Shown: positions 1-12,090, numbered from the stretch's first letter. The stretch: DNA of 64,000 bases from Persicaria tinctoria (GCA_037127255.1 JBANSL010000004.1:9672001-9736000); one strand, 5' to 3'. The notes: generated from the sequence alone by a model not told the origin. Made by a program: numbers and translations.

Positions 1-214
1 CGTGTCTTTCGATTCTTGCAACTTTCTTTAATCGAGTCTTTGTTTCTTGTCTTTGTCAAGTTGAGTCTTGCATGTTCTTGGTCGATCTTGGTTGGGTTCT
101 TGCATCCTTAGTCTTTGTCGAGTCTGTTCTTGAAGTTCTTCCTGCATTCTTTGTCTTTCTTGCTTCCATTATTTAGTTTCTTGTTTGATTGTCGAAGATC
201 GGGCCATCTCACGG

Positions 215-759
215 CTAACCCTGTATCACATTGATCACACCCAGGTTCTGTAGTTCTTTCTCAAGGTCTTGAGATAGCTCGTTAGTATCTTGGATCTGTT
301 CTTGCATATTTCGTTCTTGTTCCTGATTGTTCTTAGACTTGTCCTTTTCTTCTCCATCCGAATCATGGTGATTTAGATTGAGACCTGCAAAACTTTCACT
401 TAACACACCATTATTGCTTTCGTCGAATACCACATGGATACTTTCCTCAACAATTTTGGTGCGCTTGTTATAAATTCTATAAGCTTTGCTATTGGAAGAA
501 TAACCAAGAAAGATACCTTCGTCGCTACGAGCATCAAACTTCCCAAGGTTATCTTTACCATTGTTATGAACAAAGCAATTACATCCAAAAAGTTTAAAAT
601 AAGAGATGTTAGGCTTTCTTACTTTAAAAAGTTCATAAGGAGTCTTTTTCAAAATAGGACGAATTAAACAACGATTTAAAATATAATTGGTTGTATTAAC
701 AGCCTCTGCCCTATAATACTTTGTCAAACCATTTTCTAAAAGCATTGTCCTAGACATGT
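215..759 (-). pseudogene. Copia1 pol fragment: C-terminal side of integrase
   Basis: Minus-strand coding segment with the usual Copia stretch after the integrase core: residues such as NYILNRCLIRP, KTPYELFK, FGCNCFVHN and DEGIFLGYSSNSKAYRIYNKR, then VVFDES and an acidic Glu/Gln-rich tail ending at a stop near 215. The reading frame runs on to 838, but its first 27 codons come from the LTR of the element inserted at 760, so the visible open frame is a chimera with a start codon supplied by the inserted LTR. The true upstream part of the domain lies beyond the insertion at 2658-3109. Confidence 0.85.
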
Positions 760-1568
760 TGATGTGATCCGAGCTCTTCCGACGCATGCTCAATGTTTCA
801 GTCATAAAATGGGCTATATTAGTCCGATGGAGGTCCATGAGTACTTGTTGGAAAGATAATTTGAAGGGCTACATCTTTTATGAAGACTAAAGTGCCGAAA
901 TCATCCAAGAACAGATCCGAAATTGGCAATCATTCAGCAGTTTGAAATCTGGACAGTTTTCCCGACGCATTGAATAAAGTCGGAATAGATGAAGAGACGT
1001 TGAACGGGATTCATTCAAGGGAACTTGATGATTTTTGACACTTCATGTTGACATCCAACCCTCCATTTTCCACTAGGGGGCTGGCCAACTTTCTCCATCA
1101 ATTCCCGAGAGACTTTTCATGTTTTCCGTCTTGAATTTGTTGTTTTAATTGTTCCTTATTTTATGGCTATAAAATGCCTAAACCTTTGTCATAAGAAATA
1201 AGAGATGAGTTGAGAATTTTTGGAAAAAGTGTGTGTGTCTTGTTGATTTGGTGAGATGTCATTTTGACACCCCATTCCGGAGTGAGAGGACGAGGAATGG
1301 TCCCGTTTGTCTAACTCTTTCCGGTGAGATGCTTGTTAGAGTTGTTCAAACAAAGGCTTGATTGCTCGGGAGTGAGATGCCGACGAGTGAGAGAGCGAGT
1401 TTGGTAAGTCTATGGGTGAGATGCTCATAGATTTAGCCATCCATATCTTGTTTTTATTTTCCCCAAAAATCTAGAAAAATCCAAATAAAAGAGTCGCGTG
1501 TGTCAAATTTTGTTCTCGTGCTCGGTTGAAGCTTTGAAACTTGTTGGATCGATCCTTCGGTCGCATCA
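760..1568 (+). repeat. Left LTR of short LTR element
   Basis: 809 bp, bounded by TG and CA. A TATA-like box (TATAAAA, 1168-1174) marks the probable LTR promoter; the short tandem 'gtgagatg' phrases at 1250-1430 lie downstream of it. Confidence 0.9.
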
Positions 1569-1570
1569 TT

Positions 1571-1582
1571 TGGTATCAGAGC
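1571..1582 (+). other. Primer binding site, initiator-Met tRNA
   Basis: TGGTATCAGAGC, the classic plant retroelement site complementary to the 3' end of initiator methionine tRNA, lies two bases after the left LTR. Confidence 0.9.
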
Positions 1583-1848
1583 TAATCCATCAAGTTCACA
1601 AAGCTTTCAATCACTTTCATTCACATCCCTCTTCAGAGCCGCCGCGGTTGCAACCATTGAAGTGCACTACGCAGATCCAACGTACAAGGGCGTATCGTAC
1701 CTTTTTGGAAAAGCAACGCAGATTTGAGAGTCTTCGCGGGATCAACCATCAAGATATTTTACGCAGATCCAACGTACAGGGGCGTAATATTTCTTTTTGG
1801 AAGGCAACGCAAGATTCGAGGACGAATCTTTTTCAAAGGAGGGGAGGA

Positions 1849-2657
1849 TGATGTGATCCGAGCTCTTCCGACGCATGCTCAATGTTTCAGTCATAAAATG
1901 GGCTATATTAGTCCGATGGAGGTCCATGAGTACTTGTTGGAAAGCTAATTCGAAGGGCTACATCTTTTATGAAGACTAAAGTGCCGAAATCATCCAAGAA
2001 CAGATCCGAAATTGGCAATCATTCAGCAGTTTGAAATCTGGACAGTTTTCCCGACGCATTGAATAAAGTCGGAATAGATGAAGAGACGTTGAACGGGATT
2101 CATTCAAGGGAACTTGATGATTTTTGACACTTCATGTTGACATCCAACCCTCCATTTTCCACTAGGGGGCTGGCCAACTTTCTCCATCAATTCCCGAGAG
2201 ACTTTTCATGTTTTCCGTCTTGAATTTGTTGTTTTAATTGTTCCTTATTTTATGGCTATAAAATGCCTAAACCTTTGTCATAAGAAATAAGAGATGAGTT
2301 GAGAATTTTTGGAAAAAGTGTGTGTGTCTTGTTGATTTGGTGAGATGCCATTTTGACACCCCATTCCGGAGTGAGAGGCCGAGGAATGGTCCCGTTTGTC
2401 TAACTCTTTCCGGTGAGATGCTTGTTAGAGTTGTTCAAACAAAGGCTTGATTGCTCGGGAGTGAGATGCCGACGAGTGAGAGAGCGAGTTTGGTAAGTCT
2501 ATGGGTGAGATGCTCATAGATTTAGCTATCCATATCTTGTTTTTATTTTCCCCAAAAATCTAGAAAAATCCAAATAAAAGAGTCGCGTGTGTCAAATTTT
2601 GTTCTCGTGCTCGGTTGAAGCTTTGAAACTTGTTGGATCGATCCTTCGGTCACATCA
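1849..2657 (+). repeat. Right LTR of short LTR element
   Basis: 809 bp, same length as the left LTR with about six substitutions. The TATA-like box is at 2257-2263. Followed by the CATGT duplication. Confidence 0.9.
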
Positions 2658-3109
2658 CATGTCCTCCAAAGTGCGGTTCTTACGTTCCACAACTCCGTTT
2701 TGTTGAGGAGTCCTAGGAGCTGAAAGTTGTGAGAAATTCCATATTTAGCACACAAAAAATCAAATTTGAGTTGATCAAATTCTCTACCATGATCGTTCCT
2801 AATGGAGACAATTGGTATGTTTTTCAAGGTCTGCAACTCCTTACAAAGTTTAGAAAACTCGAACAAAGCCTCTAATTTTTCTCTCAAAAATGAAATCCAA
2901 GTAAAACGAGAGAAATCATCAATAATAAATAGGATGTACTGTTTTCCCTTTGGAGATTTTACGTGCATAGGTCCATACAAGTCTATATGTAATAATTCAA
3001 GAGGGTGAGAGGAGCTTACAACCTTTTTGGGTTTAAAGGAACCACGTGTCTCTTTACCTCTTGTACATGCATTGCATAGTTCTTCACTCTTGAAGTTTAG
3101 GTCAGGTAG
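2658..3109 (-). pseudogene. Copia1 pol fragment: zinc finger end and integrase core
   Basis: Minus-strand coding piece. It begins with the end of the integrase zinc-binding region (a CNAC pair followed by TRGKETRGSFKPKK). The core follows, with HIDLYGPM (first catalytic Asp), IIDDFSRFTW and the second Asp in IRNDHGREFD. The expected Glu of the DDE triad, normally in a PQQNG-type stretch, is altered: LLNKTELWNVR is read in its place. The insertion at 3110 breaks it upstream and the short LTR element at 2657 breaks it downstream. Confidence 0.85.
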
Positions 3110-4513
3110 TGATACTGCATATCTTAGATAGGCATTATAGGCATTGTTAGGCTAGTTAGGTTGCATTCCGTTCATAATCTGTGGTTAATTTAAATCTTGT
3201 GATTATTCTGGAAGAATTCGGATTCTACGCGAAATTGTGGTTATTTTGCAGGGTGAATCTGAAGACCATTGAGAGATGCAATATCGTGAAGAGGACTACA
3301 AGATACATTGGAAAGAAGCAAGGAAAGAAGAAGAAGCGAACCTAAACGAAGAACAAGTCTGCAGAAGTTGTCGCCAGGCATGCTGAACTTGTTTTGCACT
3401 TTCTGGAGGCCTCGGTTGTCCGATTGACTATTATGACCATGCGTTGGAAAGTTCTTTCAAAGAGCTACAACTTTTCTGTTGACAAGAAGAGCAAATTCGA
3501 GACAGATTTTCCGATAAAAACCGATGCAGCGGCCGCAGTACGTGTGCCGCGGCCGCAGCAGAGCAAATGCCGCGGGATGAAAAAAAGATGCTGATGTCGC
3601 GGCCGCAGCATTGTTTGGCAGCGCGGCGTCGTTTTGTTTAATGAAAACCTAGTTTTGTTATTTTTGTTCAATGGCCGACTTTGGTTTTAAAAGGCCGGAT
3701 TATGTTATTTCTAGACTACTTCTATTCTATTCTACGTTCATGAGACAATTTAGAGATTGAGCGATGTCTTCCATGAGGAACTAAACTCATCTGTTCTGCC
3801 TATAATTTGAAGCTTTATTTGGATTGATTGTGAGTTTCTAATTCTCGTTCCTTGTTTCCTATATTTGAATGCTTCAACTTCTTTGTGCTTGATTGTCTAT
3901 TGTTTTATTCCATCTAGCCCGCGCAACTAGTTAGAATCAATTCAATTGCTAGGTTTTGTAGATTCCTGGTTGTGAACCTTAACCTAAGTGGCAAACTTGT
4001 GTCCTTTAGGGCTGGTTGAACTAATTGAATGAGTAGGGAGTTGAATGTGTTGTTAAATCCCTCTTTATGGACTGCAAATACCTTGACTAATCTCCGAACT
4101 TAAAGCTATCAATTGGGTTAAATCCTTCTTTACGGACTGTTCGATTGATAAGGGTTGCTAGGACTGGTTGGACTAGTAACTATATTAGGTTGGGACAGGG
4201 GCATTCATAGGAAACCTTAATAGGACGAGAAGAAGTTACAATGATCGCTTCAACCAAATAAAGTGGAAAATTGTAGGTAGAATTGCTTCTCATAATTGTC
4301 TAAACCAAAATCATTTACTTTTGCTTTCTTCAATCCGCTTTGATAAAAGGCGGAACTTTCACACATAAAATCCCCTAATTTGGTTACTTTAATTGACATC
4401 TGAATCACACTTGAATCATAAATTTCCTTGTGAATCGAACTCTTACTTATTTCTATACTAGTGATAGGTTTGAGTTTTCTTTGACGGATCAACGACAAGT
4501 TTTCCCTCCGTCA
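3110..4513 (+). repeat. Left LTR of the 3110-8110 element
   Basis: 1,404 bp, aligned without net length change to 6707-8110. It contains three GCGGCCGC octamers at 3529-3536, 3549-3556 and 3599-3606 in otherwise AT-rich DNA. Confidence 0.88.
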
Positions 4514-4517
4514 AATT

Positions 4518-4535
4518 TGGCGCCGTTGCCGGGGA
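4518..4535 (+). other. Primer binding site, Asp tRNA
   Basis: TGGCGCCGTTGCCGGGGA, an 18-nt match to the complement of plant Asp tRNA 3' end including CCA. Four bases after the LTR. Typical of Tat/Athila-type Ty3 elements. Confidence 0.9.
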
Positions 4536-4615
4536 AATTTATTGATCCTTGTGTGTTTTTGGTGCTGATTTTTGGTGTGGACCACTTACATGGTCCGCAC
4601 TCGTGCTACTAATAT

Positions 4616-5008
4616 ATGTTGAATGTGAGGTTATTGCAGTTAGACAGAGAGAGTTTTCATCAATACTTCATCAGACTACATGAGTACATTAACGATGTTT
4701 ATTCATGGGGATATCAAGCTAGTATAAGGGAAGTGCTTCTATGCATATTTGATGGCATGACTTCTGAGACACAGAGTCTTGTTGAGCGCATGAGTGATGG
4801 AGGTTTATTAGATATGGGACTCTCGGAGATGTGGGAATTTTTTTGCTACATGGATCATCATTCTGCGCAGAACGAGTCACTTCCTCCAGTATCTCAAATC
4901 GTTGAGACCTCTGTTGCACCTCTTGAGGTCATGGTGGAAAATCACATTGAGAAGGTAGAGGAAGACCACACTCCATCTGACGAGATCATCCCTAGCCCCC
5001 CCCATTGA
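4616..5008 (+). pseudogene. Gag remnant (about 130 codons)
   Basis: Short open frame soon after the primer site. The order of residues (FHQYFIRLHEYI, then FDGMTSETQSLVERM, then a Gly-rich hinge and EMWEFFCYM) resembles the gag core of Tat/Athila elements, where a helical segment precedes a 'GGAL..AWDFF' type stretch. No zinc knuckle, protease or RT follows. It ends after a run of Pro at 4999-5008. The similarity is weak and from memory of the family. Confidence 0.5.
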
Positions 5009-6706
5009 TGAATCTGATCTAGAGCCTACTACTGAGGCTACAGAGCAATTAAAGGTTGTCTCCTGCACTAGAGAGAATATTGGGGGATACGTTGATCCAT
5101 TTGACTGCTACTTTGACAAGCCAACAATAGAACTAAATTTGTGGTATTATATACCCTCTGTGGGTTGTCAAGCTCATGAATACAATAAGTTAAAACAGTT
5201 CTTAAATGTATTAATATTTAGTTTCAATTTATTTGTATGTAGTGCATGTTTGTTTGTTAGTTGTGCACAAGAGTTTGACAGGTTGATGAGAGCTTTGACT
5301 ATGTCTGATTAGTGTCTTGAGCTTCAACATTACGTCGAGCCAACGACTTGAAACAAAGGCGCTTCTCGGGAGGCAACCCGAGGTAAGTTTTTCTTTCTTT
5401 TTCCTTTTTCTTTTCCGTCACCCTGATTATATTTGATTTACTTTTGTTGTCTTTATTGTTTCATTGAGAACAATGAAAACTTTAAGTGTGGGGGAGAGGA
5501 ATTCTGTATATATAGTGCATATAGGAGATCATATTTAAATTTCTGCACCATGTTTAATTTATGTAATCATTTTTTATTAATTTCTTGTTTATTTTCGTAA
5601 TTAAAAAAAATCAAAAAATCCAAAAACAAGCATGCATTGCATACATATCTGTTATTCAAATACCCATCTGGCTTAGTTGTCCTCTAATTTAAATTTCAAG
5701 CATGATCATATAAATCCCATAGAGTTTTGGATGTTTTGATTTTTGTGGAACATGAGCTAGCAAATATAATTGAGCATGTATGATTGAGCTAAGGTATGAT
5801 TGAAGTCCTAAAAACATGACCCTGTGAGAATGTTTATCCTTATTTGAAATCTTTTGCTCAATTGTGTGAATTACTCTAGCTCCTTGTGTTGCTACCTCTT
5901 GACATTGACTGCAGTATCTATTTTTTAAGACCGACTCACATGTTTGTTGCTTGCGGAGTTTATGTTTATATTTTGAGTCTTTTGGTTTGAATTTGTGCAT
6001 ATTTAGTGAATAAGGTGGCAATGGTTGATGCACTTAGTAACCGGGTCTACGCATGACACCCATGGGTATGATTCACGTAAAACAGTGTTGAAAATTATCC
6101 ACTAGGAAAGAAAGCTTGATCATTGAGTAACCAGGTTCATTCATGACACCCATGTTTGCAACTTGCGTCAAAATATGTTCAAGTGGACTTCATATTAGTA
6201 GGTTGAGGTGTTGATAGCCCGGGGTCATTCATGACACCCATGTTTGCGCCTCGCGTAAGGAAAGCATCAAGACAAGAAAATAAATAGAAAGAAAAAAAAG
6301 GAAAAAAGAAGAAGAAAAGAAAACAAAAGAAAAGAAAAAAAACAGTCACATTTTATTTAGTTTTCTTTATTGTGCCCCGCAAGTAATAGCATCTCGATAG
6401 AGATATGGTGATATGGTGGTCAATGTCTATAATTTAGGGCATGATTGGTTTGAGTTGAGAGTTGTACCTTAAAGCCTAAAAATATGAGTGCAACACATAT
6501 TTCTGGTGAGGTTGGATGATGTCTACTTCTAGGCTTTGATCACTAGAATACATGCTATGACGTTTGTTTGCTTGGTTTATGTTTTCACCTGCTATGATGT
6601 TGCTTTTGGTGAGGTTGAAACTTGAAGGGATTGCATGTGGGATGCATTGATTCATGTTCATTCTATTATTGCTTGAGGACAAGCAAATGTTAAGTGTGGG
6701 GGAATT
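5009..6706 (+). other. Internal non-coding region of the 3110-8110 element
   Basis: No gene seen. At about 5355-5390 is the phrase GGCGCTTCTCGGGAGGCAACC, minus its first base a form common just after pol in Tat/Athila elements. A first purine tract (AAGTGTGGGGGAGAGG) is near 5484. Around 6040-6240 the phrase 'catgacacccatg' recurs three times, followed by a purine-rich stretch (6280-6345). Confidence 0.7.
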
Positions 6707-8110
6707 TGATAATGCATATCTTAGATAGGTATTATAGACATTGTTAGGCTAGTTAGGTTGCATTCCATTCATAATTTGTGGTTAATTTGCATCTTGTGAT
6801 TATTCTGGAAGAATTCGGATTCTGCGCGAAATTGTGTTTATTTTGCAGGGTGAATCTGAAGACCAATGAGAGATGCAATATCGTGAAGACGACTACAAGA
6901 TACATTGGAAAGAAGCAAGGAAATAATAAGAAGCGAACCTAAACGAAGAACAAGTCTGCAGAAGTTGTCGCAAGGCATGCTGAACTTGTTTTGCACTTTC
7001 TGGAGGCCTCGATTGTCCGATTGAATATTATGACCATGCGTTAGAAAACTCTTTCAAATAGGTACAACTTTCATGTTGACAAGAAAAGCAAATTCGAGAC
7101 AGATTTTCCGAGAAAAACCGATGCAGCGGCCGCAGCATGTGTGCCGCGGCCGCAGCTGAGCAAATGCCACGGGATGGAAAAAAGTTGCTGATGCCGCGGC
7201 CGCAGCATTGTTCGGCAGCGCGGCGTCGTTTTGTTTAATGAAACCCTAGTTTTGTTATTTTTGTTCAATGGCCGACTTTGGTTTTAAAAGGCCTGATTAT
7301 TTTATTTCTAGACTACTTCTATTCTATTCTACGTTCATGAGACAATTTAGAGATTGAGCGATGTCTTCCATGAGGAACTAAACTCATCTGTTCTGCCTAT
7401 AATTTGAAGCTTTATTTGGATTGATTGTGAGTTTCTAATTCTCGTTCCTTGTTTCCTATATTTGAATGCTTCAACTTCTTTGTGCTCGATTGTCTATTGT
7501 TTTATTCCATCTAGCCCGCGCAACTAGTTAGAATCAATTCAATTGCTAGGTTTTGTAGATTCCTGGTTGTGAACCTTAACCTAAGTGGCAAACTTGTGTC
7601 CTTTAGGGCTGGTTGAACTAATTGAATGAGTATGAAGTTGAATGTGTTGTTAAATCCCTTTTTAGGGACTGCAAATACCTTGGCTAATCTATGAACTTAA
7701 AGCTATCAATTGGGTTAAATCCTTCTTTAGGGGTTGTTCGATTGATAAGGGTTGCTAGGACTGGTTGGACTAGTAACTATATTAGGTCGGGACAAGGGAA
7801 TTCATAGGAAACCTTAATAGGACGAGAAGAAGTTACAAGGATCGATTCAACCAAATAAAGTGGAAAATTGTAGGTAGAATTGCTTCTCATAATTGTCTAA
7901 ACCAAAATCATTTACTTTTGCTTTCTTCAATCCGCTTTGATAAAAGGCAGAACTTTCACACATAAAACCCCGCAATTTGTTTACTTTAATTGACATATGA
8001 ATCACACTTGAATCATAAATTTCCATGTGGATCGACCTCTTATTTATTGCTATACTAGTTATAGGTTTGAGTTTTCTTTGGCGGATCAACGACAGGTTGT
8101 CTCTCCGTCA
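6707..8110 (+). repeat. Right LTR of the 3110-8110 element
   Basis: 1,404 bp. Clearly related to the left LTR with scattered substitutions. It keeps three GCGGCCGC octamers between about 7120 and 7205. Confidence 0.88.
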
Positions 8111-8640
8111 GGCATTCCTCGAACAAGGTCTCTTGATTTCAGTTTATTGAGAGTGTGCATGCTCACGTGACCTAGTCTTCTATGCCAGAGACTGGAATCT
8201 TTTGTCAAGGCCTTGAGACATTTGAGCTTTGTGCCTGCAATTTGGTTAGCGTTCACTGCATAAGTGTTATTGTGCCTGTGAGCAGTGAGGATCAGGTCAC
8301 CAGTCTCTTCATTTTTGACTTCGCACTTGTGCCTGTCAAAGCCTACTTTGTTACCTTTGTCACACAGCTGAGAAACACTTAAGAGATTATACTTTAATCC
8401 ATCAACAAGATATACATCTTTGATACAACTATTAGAATTACCAATATTGCCAATACCAATGATATTGCACTTTCCTTTGTCACCAATAGTAATTGTTCTA
8501 GTGGTTTGCTCTTTAAGATCTTGAAATAATGATTTCTTCCCACTCATGTGTCGAGAGCATCCATTGTCCATGATCCATTTTGGCTCTTTGTTCTTGGTGA
8601 TTTCCTGCAAGACAAACATCATCCTTTCCGGCAAGACCAA
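8111..8640 (-). pseudogene. Copia1 fragment: aspartic protease and GAG-pre-integrase
   Basis: Minus-strand coding segment. It shows WIMDNGCSRHMSG, where the normal Copia protease motif is D-S-G or D-T-G; here Asn replaces that residue, so the protease is probably dead or unusual. KYNLLSVSQLCDKG follows, then the GAG-pre-integrase block with SLWHRRLGHVSMHTLNKL and the first His pair of the integrase zinc finger. It ends at the insertion of the 3110-8110 element. The upstream neighbour is the gag knuckle region. Confidence 0.85.
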
Positions 8641-9590
8641 TACATAGTTTTAGAGTCATAATGGGGATATACCATGTTAGGTAGCCTTGTCCCCTTAGGA
8701 ACCCAAACTTTTCTTATCTGTTCATTAAGTCGTACAGGAAATGTGTTTCTAATGATGTGGGGATCCTTTCGTCTATATGGACAAGTTTCCTTCACGTGCC
8801 CTTTCTTACAACAGTTAAAACATGTAGGTGAACGCCAGTTGCCTTTAGCTTTAACAAAAGTGGTACTAGATTTCTTTGGAAATTTTTTGTTGTAGCCAAT
8901 ACCACTTCTATTAATGGAGAGTTGTTGTTCACCCAACATCTTATCAAGATTTGCTTTAGATTTTATGAACTGTATAAATGTTGTCTGCTGGTCTTGACAC
9001 TTATCGGTTAGCTTAGCCTTTTCCTTCTCTAAATCATCATTACGAGTCTTTAGAGAGGCGAGGCTTTGCTAGAGATTAGAGTTTTCTGAACTCAAGGTCT
9101 TGACTTTAATGTCAAGAGCAGTCCGAGAAGCTTCAAGATTTCTTATTTCCAGTGACACGTCACTAATAAATTTATGTTGGTCTTTCGGCTTTCCTTCAAG
9201 ATGTTGTTTTCACTGTTGTAAGCTTCTTCATTAGAAATCATATTTCTTAGAACTTTAGAGAGAACATCAGGAGGACCAGACATTAAGTTTCTTACCACTT
9301 CCTCAAGATCTTGACTCCTGGATCCCCCGTGCTCAACAATAAGACAGAGATTTGCCTAATTTTCTTCCGTGTCTGAGTCACTTGAGAAATCTGAGTCACT
9401 CCAGGTGGCAAGCATAGCCTTCTTCCTTTGCTCATTCCTTTTGAACCTATTTCTTTTCTTCATTGGACATTCCTTCACAAGATGATTTGTTTCATCACAT
9501 TCAAAGCATGTTAGGACTTTCAGTTTTTTGGATGAGTTAGAGGACTTACCTTTGAATTTGAATTTCAAAATATGATTTCTAATGAAGAAG
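8641..9590 (-). pseudogene. Copia1 gag C-terminal region with two zinc knuckles
   Basis: Two CCHC knuckles are visible on the minus strand: CFECDETNHLVKEC (around 9475-9515) and CFNCCKKGHVKETC (around 8785-8825). Between them is a Glu/Lys/Leu-rich region likely to be coiled coil, broken by stops. The spacing fits the gag of several plant Copia lineages. The CACTA insertion at 9591 cuts gag just upstream; coding sense resumes at 24171. Confidence 0.8.
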
Positions 9591-10260
9591 CACTACTAGA
9601 ATTATCTTCATAGACGTCGGTTAAAAACCGATGTTAAACAAAAAAAATTCGACGTGTTAGTGGGTGGTGTTAAAGATCTCAAACCGATGTCTATAACAAT
9701 TTATAAGATCGTTTTTATGTTTGATAAGGATTTAAATACATTGATTTAGTTACGTTTTGGTTGATGAACCTAATGTTCAACCATTGTAATTTTGCATTTC
9801 TAGACATTTGAAACATTGTAGGGCAATACAAAAATATACATTAACATCGCTATATTTTAAATAACAGATGTTTTACGTTGATATACACATCAGTTATACA
9901 TTATTCATTTTGTATGCACTCTTTATTCATTTGTAAGTTTATCATACTAATTTATATAAATATAATGTACCATATTGAATATTTTCAAGTCGATGTCGTT
10001 AGTTTATTTTCAAATCATTTTTCAATTGAAAAACGATGTTTTTATGTTGGAAAACATCGGTTTATAATGGTTTAATGATGTAAGTGTTTCCTATTGACAT
10101 CGGGTAAAATTGTTGTTTTGATATATTTGAAGCTTCGGAAATCGTTTTGTGTCTTTGTGGTCAATGTATGTAAAAAAATAGACATCGTTTTTTCCTTAGA
10201 TTACTGATGTCTTTTGGTTGTTTGACGTATTTACATAGCTATGTCATACATTGATACACC
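9591..10260. repeat. CACTA left subterminal repeat region
   Basis: After the terminal CACTACTAG, motifs such as ACGTCGGTTAAAAACCGATG (a palindrome), AACCGATGTC and GACATCGGGT recur in both orientations to about 10220. In this superfamily such arrays bind the transposase. Confidence 0.75.
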
Positions 10261-11649
10261 GTTGCAACTAAAATATCATCCACCACATTCAATATATTAT
10301 CCAACATATCTTCATGACCACAACTGGTACGTTACAAAAGGTAAAAACACACATCCAACATACATTCACCATATTCACAACGTCGTTCGAAAATTGCAAA
10401 GGACCTAACACATACCATAAGTTTGTCTGTACCATTTACATTTTAGGTATATTTACCAAAACACCAACACATAAATAAGTATCCTCTATAACATCATTTG
10501 AAAGATTCATACCAAATTCTCCTAGAGTTGCTACCACCATTTCTTCACCTGCATATATAGTATAAGAAAACACAAATATAATTTATATCGGTCTCTTTTG
10601 GTTGTCAAAGGTGGTTGGGTATTATGATTAACAGGAGCATCCTAGAGAATCTTCGTCTAAAACATTGAAGCTTAATATAGAAGTGTTGGACAAGAACCTT
10701 CAACTCCTCCTAAAGACTATACTTGGTAACCACAAAAAATAGAGTCTTCTTTTTTGTTTATTTTTAACTGATTCCATAAAGTCTTCTAAGACTATACTTG
10801 GTAACCACAAAAAATAGAAATTATATCAGTTAAAGAGTTAGTACATGGTAAACCACAAAAAAAAAACTCGATCCAATTAACTAAGAACCTAATAATTAGA
10901 ATAAAAAGATTTTCTTGTATAATATTAAATGTCAACAAGATAAGGGAATGGTGTGAACCACAATTTCTTCTAAGATTGTACATGAAAATGGAATTGGACA
11001 GGAATTAGTTTACTAAAAGTGTCTACTTGTGTGCTCTCATAATTAAGCCAAAATGACTTCCATAGAAGTTCTGTACGCATTTGAAATCCTAACATACATA
11101 TACATAGACTAGGAACATAGACAAATTTCTTTTAAATAGTGATACAAATAAATCCTAACACGCAAAGTTGATCTTGTCAACATATGAAACTCAGTTTTTC
11201 AACGTAGCTAATGGGGAGTATGGGAAGAAACATAAATAAAAACAAAAGAAAATCTAATGGATCTTTAAACATCAAGTTAACAATAGAGCAATATAGAGGA
11301 ATAAAAAAGCATAGCTACTTACCCGTCTTCCAAATTTTGATAGCTTGGTAACTCTAAGCCCTCTACTAATCAGAAAAGACTAAAAGAAAAGTGAAAAAAA
11401 ATTGAAGAGTACGAGTTATTCATAACAATAATAACAAAATGCTATTAACAAGGATATATTACTCTTCCATTGCATCATAGGTTTGATCCATCAACTAGCA
11501 GCCGATAATTCACAAATTTGTAGAAGAGAAAATTCCTAAAACTCGTTCATGCACGCCCTTATTCACAAGTTATGAATCGGTAAGAGGAGTCATATAAATT
11601 GAAGTTATGGGGGGAGAAGATTTCACATTTTAGAATCCCTAACTTGTAA

Positions 11650-12090
11650 CGAACAACACATTCATCACTTTAAGCTTACATATTACAGTTGAAGATTACA
11701 AATTACAGCTTCAGATTAAAAATTTTAGAGTTTAGATTTCAAATTTCAGCTTTAGATTATAGATTTTAGCTTCAGATTTCAGATTATAGACTTAAGCTTA
11801 CAGATTACGAAATAGAGATTTTACATATTATAGATTACAGATTCAGCTGAAGTGTGAACTTTCAAATTAACTTTGATTATAGATTGGATTCAAATTGCAT
11901 TACACATAGCTTTAACTTTTAAGTGTGAAATTACAGCAAAACAACTAAACAGATTGGATTTTACAGATTGAATTCAAATTGAATTTATATCTAAACTGAT
12001 TGGATTCTACAAAATTATAGATTACAACTTTTAAGTGTAAAATAACAGATTTTCATAGATTAACGAATTATAGATTAATAGATTACTTAC
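11650..12090. repeat. Degenerate AGATTACA/AGATTTCA repeat tract
   Basis: A low-complexity stretch built of variants of 'agattacag', 'agatttcag' and 'agattatag' at roughly 8-25 bp spacing. No gene. It lies inside the CACTA element and may be simple drift of a short repeat. Confidence 0.6.

Larger units (their letters stand above)
760..2657 (+). mobile_element. Short non-autonomous LTR retrotransposon (1,898 bp)
   Basis: Two 809-bp LTRs flank only 280 bp of internal DNA. The LTRs begin TGATGTGA and end TCACATCA (TCGCATCA in the left one). The 5-bp target-site duplication CATGT is at 755-759 and 2658-2662. The primer binding site TGGTATCAGAGC follows the left LTR, and a purine tract (about 1836-1848) precedes the right one. 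There is no gag or pol; short open frames inside look fortuitous. The LTRs differ at about six positions, so the insertion is young. It interrupts the Copia1 integrase. It resembles a TRIM or SMART element, but the LTRs are far longer than the usual TRIM size. Confidence 0.92.
1..2677. repeat. Left copy of a 2,677-bp exact duplication (period 61,323)
   Basis: Every base compared by eye matches 61324-64000, with a constant offset of 61,323 and no indel. The block includes part of the Copia1 integrase and a nested short LTR element with its own target-site duplication, so the copying happened after that nesting. Both copies are cut by the window edges, so the true repeat length is unknown. It is either a very recent large duplication, a circle, or an assembly artefact. 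Confidence 0.95.
3110..8110 (+). mobile_element. Ty3-type (Tat/Athila-like) non-autonomous LTR element, 5.0 kb
   Basis: Two 1,404-bp LTRs (TGAT...CGTCA) flank a 2.2-kb internal region. A perfect 18-nt site for Asp tRNA follows the left LTR, and a purine tract (AAGTGTGGGGGAATT, 6692-6706) precedes the right one. Flanks GGTAG (3105-3109) and GGCAT (8111-8115) are a degraded target-site duplication: the coding sense of the interrupted Copia1 GAG-pre-integrase region resumes across it. Only a short gag remnant is visible, with no RT or integrase, so it would depend on a partner element. The same LTR family occurs as minus-strand solo LTRs at 13816 and 25359. Confidence 0.88.
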
